Assembly: GCF_006542425.1 (NCBI RefSeq)
Contig: NZ_VFID01000016.1
Coordinates: 62,001 to 126,000, forward strand
DNA from: Pseudoxanthomonas sp. z9
GTDB lineage: Bacteria; Pseudomonadota; Gammaproteobacteria; Xanthomonadales; Xanthomonadaceae
Length of the DNA stretch: 64,000 bases
Reading direction: 5' to 3'
Part shown: positions 53,495 through 61,829 of the stretch, one piece after another
How positions within the stretch are numbered: position 1 is the first letter of the stretch
Layout: each line of letters starts with the position of its first letter
Notes under the pieces: generated by a model
Database searches by the model: none
What the model was told of the DNA's origin: nothing
What the model saw: the letters and a program-made list of their open reading frames with translations, nothing else
Made by a program: the position numbers and the translations under genes

Positions 53495-54871
53495 TCAGGC
53501 GGTGGTGCGGATGATATCGGCCAGGGTGGCGAAGATGCGATCGATGTGCCCGCGTTCGGCGATCAACGGCGGCGACAGCGCGATGACATCGCCGGTGACC
53601 CGGGTCAGCAGGTTGCCCTCGTGGAAGGCGCGGTTGAACACGTCGTAGGCGCGGGCGCCCGGCGCGCCGGCCCGCGGTGCCATCTCGATGGCGCCGACCA
53701 GGCCGAAGTTGCGGATGTCGGCGATGTTCGGCAGGCCGCGCAGGCCGTGGATGGCGTCTTCCCAGTAGTCGCCCAGTTCCAGCGAGCGCTCGAACAGGTT
53801 CTCTTCCGCATAGGTGTCCAGCGTCGCCAGCGCGGCGGCGCAGGCCAGCGGATGGCCGGAATAGGTATAGCCATGGAACAGGTCGATGGCGTTGTCCGGG
53901 CCGTGGGTGAACACGTCGTGGATCTTCTCCGAGACGAACACCGCGCCCATCGGCACGCAGCCGTTGGTCAGGCCCTTGGCGGCGGTGATGATGTCCGGGG
54001 TGACGTCGAAGCGCTGCGCGCCGAATGCGCGGCCGAGGCGGCCGAAGCCGGTGATGACCTCGTCGAAGATCAGCAGGATGCCGTACTTGTCGCAGATCTC
54101 GCGGATGCGGCGCAGATAGCCTTCCGGCGGGATGATCACGCCAGCCGAGCCGGAGATCGGTTCGATGATCACCGCGGCGATGGTGGAGGCGTCGTGCAGC
54201 GCGACCATCCGCTCCAGATCCTCGGCCAGTTCGATGCCGAACGGCGGCAGGCCGCGCGAGAACGTGTTGCGCTCCAGATCCAGGGTATGGCGCAGGTGAT
54301 CCACGCCCGGCAACAGGCTGCCGAACCACTTGCGGTTGTTGGGCAGGCCGCCGACCGAGATGCCGCCGAAACCGACCCCGTGATAGGCCTTCTCGCGGCC
54401 GATCAGGCGGGTGCGTTGGCCTTCGCCGCGCGCGCGGTGGTAGGCCAGCGCGATCTTAAGCGCGCTGTCGACCGATTCGGATCCGGAGTTGGTATAGAAG
54501 ACATGGTTGAGGTCGCCCGGGGTCAGTTCCGCCAGCCGCTCGGCCAGCACGAACGGCAGCGGCGAGCTCATCGAGAAATTGGGCGCGAAGTCGAGCGTCT
54601 CGATTTGCTTCTTCACCGCCTCGACGATGCGCGGCCGCGCGTGGCCGGCGTTGCAGCACCACAGGCCCGACGTGGCATCGAGGATCTCGCGGCCATCGAC
54701 CGAGCGGTAATGCATGCCGGAGGCGCTGGCGAGCAGGCGTGGCGCCGCCTTGAACTGCTTGTTGGCGGTGAACGGCATCCAGAACGCGTTGAGTGATTCG
54801 GGCGCCTGCAGGGCCTGCGTTTCATAGAAATCCGCCAGTGCGCGGGAGGAGGAGGGGGCGTCGGCGCTCAT
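53495..54871 (-). CDS. bauA: Beta-alanine/omega-amino acid:pyruvate transaminase
   Basis: 458 residues, class III PLP aminotransferase. Signatures: FWMPFTANKQFK (typical of omega-amino-acid:pyruvate enzymes), YHGVGFGGISVGG, FDEVITGFGRLG, and PLP Lys in IITAAKGLTNG. It moves the amino group of beta-alanine (or 4-aminobutyrate) to pyruvate. The mmsA and ald neighbours match a beta-alanine route to acetyl-CoA. Start at 54871 has a GGAG site. Divergent from puuR. Confidence 0.9.
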   Translation of the reverse strand: MSADAPSSSRALADFYETQALQAPESLNAFWMPFTANKQFKAAPRLLASASGMHYRSVDGREILDATSGLWCCNAGHARPRIVEAVKKQIETLDFAPNFSMSSPLPFVLAERLAELTPGDLNHVFYTNSGSESVDSALKIALAYHRARGEGQRTRLIGREKAYHGVGFGGISVGGLPNNRKWFGSLLPGVDHLRHTLDLERNTFSRGLPPFGIELAEDLERMVALHDASTIAAVIIEPISGSAGVIIPPEGYLRRIREICDKYGILLIFDEVITGFGRLGRAFGAQRFDVTPDIITAAKGLTNGCVPMGAVFVSEKIHDVFTHGPDNAIDLFHGYTYSGHPLACAAALATLDTYAEENLFERSLELGDYWEDAIHGLRGLPNIADIRNFGLVGAIEMAPRAGAPGARAYDVFNRAFHEGNLLTRVTGDVIALSPPLIAERGHIDRIFATLADIIRTTA

Positions 54872-55312
54872 GGCGGCTCCTGGCTGCGGGGTAGGGCCGA
54901 AGCTTACCGCGTTGAATAAACTTTACAACTGCCGCTGGACAGCCCCGATGGCGGTTTGGGAACCCCTGAAGCAAAGGCGATGGCCTTCGCGTCTGCGAGC
55001 GCGAGTCAATATCGTTGCTTGTGCAAAGAAAGTGGCCAAGGAAAGCACACCCCTCAGGCGCCGCCCGACCCGCTGCACGGGCCGGGTTTGCCGTCCGGAC
55101 GGGCAATTCTGGATGGTGCGCCCCCCGTGCCTGACCGAAACGGCCCGCGCCCTGCGCGCCGCCCCTTCAGGGTGTTCGCCCGCCCGGCCTGCCGGCTTCA
55201 TGGGGCCCGGAAGGCGAGAGCAAAGGCAAAAGCGCGAGCGGTCGCCCAAATTGACGCCCTCCTCACCGGGTGTAAAGTATCCGCAACATCCGCCACCGGT
55301 ACGCCCACGGGA
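54872..55312. other. Divergent control region of bauA and puuR
   Basis: 441 bases with no gene. TGTAAAGT occurs on both strands near the two starts: minus strand at 54927-54920, plus strand at 55271-55278. Each reads in the direction of transcription, 35-50 bases before a start. The rest is GC-rich and unstructured to my eye. A short frame overlapping the middle has no coding quality. Confidence 0.5.
55251..55278 (+). promoter_or_regulatory. Sigma70-type promoter of puuR
   Basis: TTGACG (55251-55256), 16-base spacer, TAAAGT (55273-55278). The spacing and the -35 hexamer fit a sigma70 promoter, about 35 bases before the puuR start. The same TGTAAAGT motif lies before the divergent bauA but without a good -35. 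Confidence 0.55.
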
Positions 55313-55861
55313 ATGGACATCGGCGCCCGCCTGCAACTGGTCCGCAAATCCAAGCACCTCAGCCAGCGCGAGCTGGCCAAGCGCGTGGGCGTCACCAACA
55401 GCACCATCTCGCTGATCGAACAGAACAAGGTCAGCCCCTCGGTCAGCTCGCTGAAGAAGGTGCTGGACGGCATCCCGATCTCGCTGGCCGATTTCTTCAC
55501 CCTGGATCTGGAAGCCGGCCTGCCCGACAACCCGTTCTATGGTGTGGCGGACCTGCCGGACGTGGGCAGCAACGGCGTGCATTACTTTCTGGTCGGCCAG
55601 CACCGCCCGCAGCGGCAGATGTGCATCCTGCGCGAGGTGATGCCGGCCGGCACCGACACCGGCGAAACCATGCTGCGCCATGACGGCGAGGAGGGCGGAG
55701 TGATCATCGCCGGGCAGGTCGAGGTCACCGTCGGCGATCAGGTCCGGGTGCTCGGCCCCGGCGAGGCGTACTACTTCGAGAGCCGGGTGCCGCACCGTTT
55801 CCGCAACGTGGGCGAGGGCGACGCGGTGATCGTCAGCGCCAATACTCCCGCCACGTTCTGA
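55313..55861 (+). CDS. puuR: PuuR-like regulator, HTH plus cupin
   Basis: 182 residues (E. coli PuuR has 185). N-terminal XRE HTH: MDIGARLQLVRKSKHLSQRELAKRVGVTNSTISLIEQNKVSPSVSSLKKVL. C-terminal cupin: EVMPAGTDTGETMLRHDGEEGGVIIAGQVEVTVGDQ ... GEAYYFESRVPHRFRN. PuuR represses polyamine catabolic genes and is released by putrescine. It lies 59 bases upstream of puuC and is divergent from bauA. Confidence 0.9.
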   Translation: MDIGARLQLVRKSKHLSQRELAKRVGVTNSTISLIEQNKVSPSVSSLKKVLDGIPISLADFFTLDLEAGLPDNPFYGVADLPDVGSNGVHYFLVGQHRPQRQMCILREVMPAGTDTGETMLRHDGEEGGVIIAGQVEVTVGDQVRVLGPGEAYYFESRVPHRFRNVGEGDAVIVSANTPATF

Positions 55862-55920
55862 TTCCATCGCCGTCGCCCCGCGCGGGCGGCACTGCATTTC
55901 CCTTCCCCCAGGAGCCGACG

Positions 55921-57423
55921 ATGAACGCACCCCGCACCCGCGAAGACTGGCTGGCGATGGCCGCCGGGTTGTCCATCCGCAGCCAGGCGTTCATCGACGG
56001 CCGTTACGTGGACGCGGCCGGCGGCAAGACCTTCGACTGCGTCAGTCCGATCGACGGGCGGGTGCTGGCAAAGGTCGCCGAGGGCGGAAGCGAGGACATC
56101 GATCGCGCGGTGGCAGCGGCGCGACGCAGCTTCGAGGCAGGCGCCTGGGCGAACGCGAAACCGACCCACCGCAAGAAGGTGCTGCTGAAATTCGCCCAGC
56201 TGATCGAAACGCATGGCGACGAACTGGCGCTGCTGGAATCGCTGGACATGGGCAAGCCGGTCACCGACGCGCGCCAGGTGGACGTGGCCGCGACGATCCG
56301 CTGCGTGAGCTGGACCGGCGAGGCGCTGGACAAGGTGTACGGCGAAATCGCCGCCACGGGACCGGACGAACTCGGTCTGGTGACCCGCGAACCGCTCGGC
56401 GTGGTCGGCGCGATCGTGCCGTGGAATTTCCCGATGCTGATGGCGGCCTGGAAGTTCGCGCCCGCGCTTGCGACCGGCAATTCGATCGTGCTGAAACCTT
56501 CGGAGAAATCGCCACTGAGCGCGATCCGGCTGGCCGAACTGGCGATGGCGGCGGGCATTCCCGCCGGCGTGTTCAACGTCGTGCCTGGCTTCGGCAAGGA
56601 GGCCGGTGAGCCGCTGGCATTGCACATGGACGTGGACGGACTGGTGTTCACCGGCTCGACGGCGGTCGGCAAGCGCCTGTTGCAGTGCGCCGGCTTGTCG
56701 AACATGAAACGCGCCTACATGGAATGCGGCGGCAAGAGTCCGAACCTCGTGTTCGCCGACGCGCCGGATCTGGACAAGGCCGCCGAGGCCGCGGCCGGCG
56801 GCATCTTCTACAACCAGGGCGAGGTCTGCACTGCCGCTTCGCGCCTGCTGGTGGAACGCGCGATCAAGGACGAGTTCGTCGCCCGCGTGGTCGAGGCGGG
56901 ACGGAAGATGCAGCCCCGCCATCCGCTGGACCCGGGCGCGCCGATGGGCGCGATGGTCGACGAGACCCAGACGAACCGCGTGCTCGGCTACATCGAGAAA
57001 GGCGTGGCCGAAGGTGCGCACCTGGTGCTGGGTGGCGGACGCGCCGAGGTGGTGTCCGGCGGCTGCTATATCGAACCCACGGTGTTCGACGGCGTGGCCC
57101 ACGATCACACCATCTCGCGCGAGGAAATCTTCGGACCGGTGCTGTCGGTGATTGCCTTCGACAACGAGGAACAGGCGCTGCGCATGGCCAACGACACCGA
57201 ATACGGCCTGGCCGCCGGGGTCTGGACCCGCGACATCGCCCGTGCGCACCGTGTCGCGCGCAAGCTGCGCGCCGGCAGCGTCTGGGTGAATTACTGGGAC
57301 GGCGGCGACATGACCGCGCCGTTCGGCGGCTACAAGCAGTCCGGCAACGGCCGCGACAAATCACTGCACGCCTTCGACAAGTACACCGAGATCAAGGCGA
57401 CCTGGATCAATCTCGAGGATTGA
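55921..57423 (+). CDS. puuC: Gamma-glutamyl-gamma-aminobutyraldehyde dehydrogenase
   Basis: 500 residues, AGGAG site six bases upstream. ALDH signatures: PWNFPMLMAAWKFAPALATGNSIVLKPSE, MECGGKSPN (Glu) and catalytic Cys303 in YNQGEVCTAASR. The C-terminus (VNYWDGGDMTAPFGGYKQSGNGRDKSLHAFDKYTEIKATWINLED) matches PuuC. It oxidises gamma-glutamyl-aminobutyraldehyde, and perhaps 3-aminopropanal. The last 28 codons with the stop are the unit repeated seven more times downstream (see the array). Confidence 0.92.
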   Translation: MNAPRTREDWLAMAAGLSIRSQAFIDGRYVDAAGGKTFDCVSPIDGRVLAKVAEGGSEDIDRAVAAARRSFEAGAWANAKPTHRKKVLLKFAQLIETHGDELALLESLDMGKPVTDARQVDVAATIRCVSWTGEALDKVYGEIAATGPDELGLVTREPLGVVGAIVPWNFPMLMAAWKFAPALATGNSIVLKPSEKSPLSAIRLAELAMAAGIPAGVFNVVPGFGKEAGEPLALHMDVDGLVFTGSTAVGKRLLQCAGLSNMKRAYMECGGKSPNLVFADAPDLDKAAEAAAGGIFYNQGEVCTAASRLLVERAIKDEFVARVVEAGRKMQPRHPLDPGAPMGAMVDETQTNRVLGYIEKGVAEGAHLVLGGGRAEVVSGGCYIEPTVFDGVAHDHTISREEIFGPVLSVIAFDNEEQALRMANDTEYGLAAGVWTRDIARAHRVARKLRAGSVWVNYWDGGDMTAPFGGYKQSGNGRDKSLHAFDKYTEIKATWINLED

Positions 57424-59250
57424 TACGGACAAAAACAGATTTCCCTGTGGGAGCGACGTGAGTCGCGATGCTTTTGCTCCGCATACGAGATACTTTGCGG
57501 ATCGCTGCGAGTTTCGCGACTGACGTCGCTCCCACAGGGAAGTTCCTCGGGCCACGGTCGCGACTCACGTCGCTCCTACGGACAGTCCGGCAACGGCCGC
57601 GACAATCACTGCACGCCTTCGACAAGTACACCGAGATCAAGGCGACCTGGATCAATCTCGAGGATTGATACGGACAAAAACAGATTTCCCCGTGGGAGCG
57701 ACGTGAGTCGCGATGCTTTTGCTCAGAGACTTCGCGGACCGCTGCGAGTTTCGCGACTGACGTCGCTCCCACAGGGAAGTTCCTCGGGCCACGGTCGCGA
57801 CTCACGTCGCTCCTACGGGCAGTCCGGCAACGGCCGCGACAAATCACTGCACGCCTTCGGCATGTACACCGAGATCAAGGCGGCCTGGATCAATCTCGAG
57901 GATTGATACGGACAAAAACAGATATCCCTGTGGGAGCGACGTGAGTCGCGATGCTTTTGCTCAGAGACTTTGCGGATCGCTGCGAGTTTCGCGACTGACG
58001 TCGCTCCCACAGGGAAGTTCCTCGGGCCACGGTCGCGACTCACGTCGCTCCTACGGGCAGTCCGGCAACGGCCGCGACAAATCACTGCACGCCTTCGACA
58101 AGTACACCGAGATCAAGGCGACCTGGATCAATCTCGAGGATTGATACGGACAAAAACAGATATCCCCGTGGGAGCGACGTGAGTCGCGATGCTTTTGCTC
58201 AGAGACTTCGTGGATCGCTGCGAGTTTCGCGACTGACGTCGCTCCCACGGGAAGTTCCTCGGGCCACGGTCGCGACTCACGTCGCTCCTACGGGCAGTCC
58301 GGCAACGGCCGCGACAAATCGCTGCACGCCTTCGACAAGTACACCGAGATCAAGGCGACCTGGATCAATCTCGAGGATTGATACGGACAAAAACAGATTT
58401 CCCCGTGGGAGCGACGTGAGTCGCGATGCTTTTGCTCAGAGACTTCGCGGACCGCTGCGAGTTTCGCGACTGACGTCGCTCCCACAGGGAAGTTCCTCGG
58501 GCCACGGTCGCGACTCACGTCGCTCCTACGGGCAGTCCGGCAACGGCCGCGACAAATCACTGCACGCCTTCGGCATGTACACCGAGATCAAGGCGGCCTG
58601 GATCAATCTCGAGGATTGATACGGACAAAAACAGATATCCCTGTGGGAGCGACGTGAGTCGCGATGCTTTTGCTCAGAGACTTTGCGGATCGCTGCGAGT
58701 TTCGCGACTGACGTCGCTCCCACAGGGAAGTTCCTCGGGCCACGGTCGCGACTCACGTCGCTCCTACGGGCAGTCCGGCAACGGCCGCGACAAATCACTG
58801 CACGCCTTCGACAAGTACACCGAGATCAAGGCGACCTGGATCAATCTCGAGGATTGATACGGACAAAAACAGATTTCCCCGTGGGAGCGACGTGAGTCGC
58901 GATGCTTTTGCTCAGAGACTTCGTGGATCGCTGCGAGTTTCGCGACTGACGTCGCTCCCACGGGAAGTTCCTCGGGCCACGGTCGCGACTCACGTCGCTC
59001 CTACGGGCAGTCCGGCAACGGCCGCGACAAATCGCTGCACGCCTTCGACAAGTACACCGAGATCAAGGCGACCTGGATCAATCTCGCGGATTGATACGGC
59101 CAAAAACATGTTTCCCTGTGGGAGCGACGTGAGTCGCGATGCTTTTGCTCCGCATACGACAGACTTTGCGGAGCGTTGCGAGTTTCGCGACTGACGTCGC
59201 TCCCACAGTAAGTTCCTCGGACGACGGTCGCGACTCACGTCGCTCCTACC
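57337..59250. repeat. Tandem array of puuC-tail plus REP units (eight units of about 238 bp)
   Basis: Units start at 57337 (the native tail), 57583, 57820, 58058, 58295, 58533, 58771 and 59008. Spacings are 246, 237, 238, 237, 238, 238 and 237. Each contains the final 87 bases of puuC (codons and stop), then a short linker, then three REPs: GTGGGAGCGACG forward, CGTCGCTCCCAC reverse, CGTCGCTCCTAC reverse. The copy at 57583 has a one-base deletion in the tail. Copies at 57820 and 58533 carry the variant FGMY/KAAW instead of FDKY/KATW. Between convergent genes. Confidence 0.95.
57669..59094. repeat. Higher-order duplication within the puuC-tail array (2 x 713 bp)
   Basis: Blocks 57669-58381 and 58382-59094 are immediately adjacent, both 713 bases long, and by eye differ at only about two positions (ATATCCCC vs ATTTCCCC; CTCGAGG vs CTCGCGG). 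Each block contains three of the 238-base units. The edge units (57337 and 59008) share a longer spacer CTCCGCATACGA that the internal units replace with CTCAGAGA. Confidence 0.85.
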
Positions 59251-59530
59251 GATCGGCGTCGTCGGGGGGGAACGGGCGATTCGTTCGCGGGGCATCGGGC
59301 AGTTGCCGATCCAGCGATTGGCGGTAGCGGATGCAACCGCGCAGGAACTGCGGCCAGTCGGGCACTTCGGGTCGCGGGTCGCTCTTCTCCGGCAGCAAGC
59401 CCCACAGCGCGGGATGGTGCCAGCACAGGTCGTGGCCGCTGCTGTCGCGATGCTCGCGGATGCCGGCGCGCAGGCGGCGTATTTCGGCGATCAGTTCGTC
59501 GCGCGAAAGGCTGTCCAGGTCCTCATCCAT
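59246..59530 (-). CDS. Conserved hypothetical small protein
   Basis: 94 residues from ATG 59530. Pattern: MDEDLDSLSRDELIAEIRRLRAGIREHRDSSGHDLCWHHPALWGLLPEKSDPRPEVPDWPQFLRGCIRYRQSLDRQLP, with a coiled N-terminal helix and a W/H/C-rich centre. This reads like a small conserved protein family of Proteobacteria of unknown function. Its stop codon (CTA on the plus strand) lies within the last REP of the array. Cytoplasmic. Confidence 0.75.
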   Translation of the reverse strand: MDEDLDSLSRDELIAEIRRLRAGIREHRDSSGHDLCWHHPALWGLLPEKSDPRPEVPDWPQFLRGCIRYRQSLDRQLPDAPRTNRPFPPDDADR

Positions 59531-59871
59531 GGTCGGGCTCCTGCATGAAGGGAGAACGTGGGGAGGATCGCATGAAAGCGGGGAAGGGGAGTTGCTGGCC
59601 TGGTGGGATGGCGCCAAGAGCGATTCCCCCGTCGCCTGCTTCGCAGGCGCCCGCCCCCTTTTTCAAAGGGGGCTGTCCTTCATTATCACGACAGTCCGCG
59701 ATGACCTTCCCCTTTGCAAAAGGGGGACCGAGGGGGAATGCCTTTTGCGTCAGAGGCAAGCCAATCGAACGGCTGGTCCTCCCCCCTTTGCAAAGGGGGA
59801 CCGAGGGGGATTTGCCTTTGCGCCCCTTCCGGATCTGCCAGAATCGGGCCGTCACCCCCTTCCGCGCCCCC
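59531..59871. other. Intergenic region with three CCCCCTTTGCAAAGGGGG-type palindromes
   Basis: 341 bases between the divergent small protein and the transporter. It holds CCCCCTTTTTCAAAGGGGG at 59654-59672, CCCCTTTGCAAAAGGGG at 59709-59725 and CCCCCTTTGCAAAGGGGG at 59782-59799. The latter two are followed by GACCGAGGGGGA. This is another dispersed palindrome family. No promoter consensus recognised. Confidence 0.7.
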
Positions 59872-61155
59872 ATGACCGCCACTGCCGTCGCCGATCCCGC
59901 CCTGCCGGGCAACTCGCCCCGTCGCGTCCTGTTCGCCAGCCTCATCGGCACCACCATCGAATTCTTCGATTTCTACATCTACGCCACCGCCGCGGTGCTG
60001 GTGTTCCCGAAACTGTTCTTCCCCGAGGCCGACGCCGGCGCGGCGACGCTGCAATCATTGGCGACCTTCGCGCTGGCGTTCTTCGCCCGACCGGTCGGTT
60101 CGGCGATATTCGGCCACTACGGGGACCGGATCGGCCGCAAGGCGACGCTGGTGGCCGCCTTGCTGACCATGGGCCTGTCCACCGTCGCCATCGGCCTGCT
60201 GCCGACCTACGCCAGCATCGGCATCTTCGCGCCGTTGCTATTGGCGCTGTGCCGGTTCGGCCAGGGCCTGGGGCTGGGCGGCGAGTGGGGCGGTGCGGTG
60301 CTGCTGGCGACCGAGAACGCGCCGCCGGGCAAGCGCGCCTGGTACGGCATGTTCCCGCAACTGGGCGCGCCGATTGGCTTCCTGTGCTCGACCGGCATCT
60401 TCCTGCTGCTGACCGAATTGATGACCGACGCGCAGTTCCTCGCCTGGGGCTGGCGCATCCCGTTCCTGGCCAGCGCGGCGCTGGTGATCGTCGGCCTGTG
60501 GGTACGCCTGCGCATCACCGAGACACCGGATTTCCAGAAGACCCTGGACCGCGACGAGCGCGTGCGCCTGCCGATGATCACCGTGCTGAAGCAGCATCCG
60601 CGCGCGCTGCTGGCCGGCACCTTCGCGGCGATGGCGACCTTCGTGCTGTTCTACCTGATGACCGTGTTCGCGCTGAGCTGGGGCACCTCGCGGCTGGGCT
60701 ATTCACGCGAGCAGTTCCTGTTGCTGCAGATGGTCGGCGTGCTGTTCTTCGCCATCGGCATTCCAGTGGCCGCGCTGTACGCAGATCGGCGCGGACGGCG
60801 GCGGGCGATGATCCTCGCCAGCATCGCGATCTTCGCGTTCGGGCTTGCGTTCGCGCCGCTGTTCTCTTCCGGCAGCGCCGCCGGCGTACTGCTGTTCCTG
60901 GCCTTGGGCCTTGGCATCATGGGCCTGACCTATGGACCGTGCGGCACGATCCTGGCGGAGATGTTTCCCACCGAGGTGCGCTATACCGGCGCATCGCTTG
61001 CGTTCAACCTGGCCGGCATCTTCGGCGCGTCGCTGGCACCCTACGTGGCGACCAAGCTGGCCGAACAGTTCGGGCTGGCCTACGTGGGCTACTACCTGTG
61101 CGGCGCCGCGGTGCTCACCTTGCTGGCGCTTTGGCTGATGCCGCGTTCGCGTTGA
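59872..61155 (+). CDS. MHS-family metabolite:proton symporter (MFS)
   Basis: 427 residues with twelve membrane spans. The ATG at 59872 gives MTATAVADPALPG then the first span. Signatures: GTTIEFFDFYIYATAAVLVFPKLFFP, GHYGDRIGRKATLVAALL (loop 2-3), LCRFGQGLGLGGEWGGAVLLATENAPPGKRAWYGMFPQLGAPIGF and YADRRGRRRAMILAS, the loop 8-9 counterpart. This is the ShiA/ProP-like metabolite:H+ symporter branch. Position within the polyamine cluster suggests it could carry a polyamine product or organic acid; not proven. Confidence 0.88.
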   Translation: MTATAVADPALPGNSPRRVLFASLIGTTIEFFDFYIYATAAVLVFPKLFFPEADAGAATLQSLATFALAFFARPVGSAIFGHYGDRIGRKATLVAALLTMGLSTVAIGLLPTYASIGIFAPLLLALCRFGQGLGLGGEWGGAVLLATENAPPGKRAWYGMFPQLGAPIGFLCSTGIFLLLTELMTDAQFLAWGWRIPFLASAALVIVGLWVRLRITETPDFQKTLDRDERVRLPMITVLKQHPRALLAGTFAAMATFVLFYLMTVFALSWGTSRLGYSREQFLLLQMVGVLFFAIGIPVAALYADRRGRRRAMILASIAIFAFGLAFAPLFSSGSAAGVLLFLALGLGIMGLTYGPCGTILAEMFPTEVRYTGASLAFNLAGIFGASLAPYVATKLAEQFGLAYVGYYLCGAAVLTLLALWLMPRSR

Positions 61156-61202
61156 GGGGCGTGGCTTGGCCGGGCATGGCGCAGCGGAGCGAAGCCGGCA
61201 TG

Positions 61203-61223
61203 TAGCGCCGAGCTTGCTCGGCG
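61203..61223. repeat. REP-type hairpin CGCCGAGC-TT-GCTCGGCG
   Basis: TAGCGCCGAGCTTGCTCGGC, same family as 33671 and 34503 and close to 6841. It lies between convergent genes. Confidence 0.7.
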
Positions 61224-61268
61224 GAATGCGTCCGAAGCCGCTGGCCGGTCAGCGGAGCGAGCGCCGCG

Positions 61269-61730
61269 TCACCGGAACAGCCGCTTGAGGGTGCGCCCCA
61301 GCCAGCCGCCTTCCTGGTGCTCGCGGGCGAACAGGTTGAGGTGGTGCTTCACCGCGTCGGCATAGTCCTTGTCGTCGCTGCGGATGTGGTTGTACAGCCA
61401 GCGGGCGAGCATGGAACGCAGCTCGTCGCCGATGTCGTCGCCGGCCTCGAAGCGCATCCGGTATTCGCCCACGCGCTTGGCGAACAACTGGTGCACGCGC
61501 TTGTGCGCGGCCGAGAACGGATAGCCGGCCTCCTCCATCAGCTCCTCCTCGAAGGCGAAGTGGGAGAGGGTGTAGTCGACCAGTTCCTCGATGACCTCGG
61601 CCACCGCGATCCGTTCCATCGAACGGTTGGCGATGTGCAGGCGGTTGATCATCTCGACGATGCGGCGGTGCTGGGCGTCGATCACGTCCACGCCGGTGTT
61701 CAGGTCGTCCTGCCAGACGAGTAGGGCCAT
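61269..61730 (-). CDS. Bacteriohemerythrin
   Basis: 153 residues. The di-iron ligands are visible: His near residue 22 ([14 protein letters not shown]), HFAFEEELM (His, Glu), HKRVHQLF (His, His) and HIRSDDKDY (His, Asp). The N-terminal [21 protein letters not shown] is the family opening. Bacteriohemerythrins bind O2 in the cytoplasm or near the membrane. Convergent with the MFS transporter gene. Confidence 0.92.
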   Translation of the reverse strand: MALLVWQDDLNTGVDVIDAQHRRIVEMINRLHIANRSMERIAVAEVIEELVDYTLSHFAFEEELMEEAGYPFSAAHKRVHQLFAKRVGEYRMRFEAGDDIGDELRSMLARWLYNHIRSDDKDYADAVKHHLNLFAREHQEGGWLGRTLKRLFR

Positions 61731-61829
61731 GTCGGTACTTCCCGCACGCCGGGGTATGCGTGCCTGGAAAACACTCTAGGAAGAGCCCGCCCGGCGGGCA
61801 TTGATTCCGATCAAACCGGTGGAAAATCC

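Noticed and set aside
57703-59194. Repeated open frames of about 67 codons starting at GTG inside the REP and running into the puuC tail
   Set aside because: They begin in a palindrome, use alternate frames because unit lengths are 237/238, and have no ribosome-binding site. They follow from the repeat structure.
57337-59250. Regularly spaced palindromic repeats as a CRISPR array
   Set aside because: The units are about 238 bp, almost identical throughout with no unique spacers, contain a gene tail, and no cas gene is nearby.
59654-59799. CCCCCTTTGCAAAGGGGG palindromes as regulator operators of the transporter gene
   Set aside because: Three near-identical copies with shared GACCGAGGGGGA flanks look like a dispersed repeat family rather than a specific operator.
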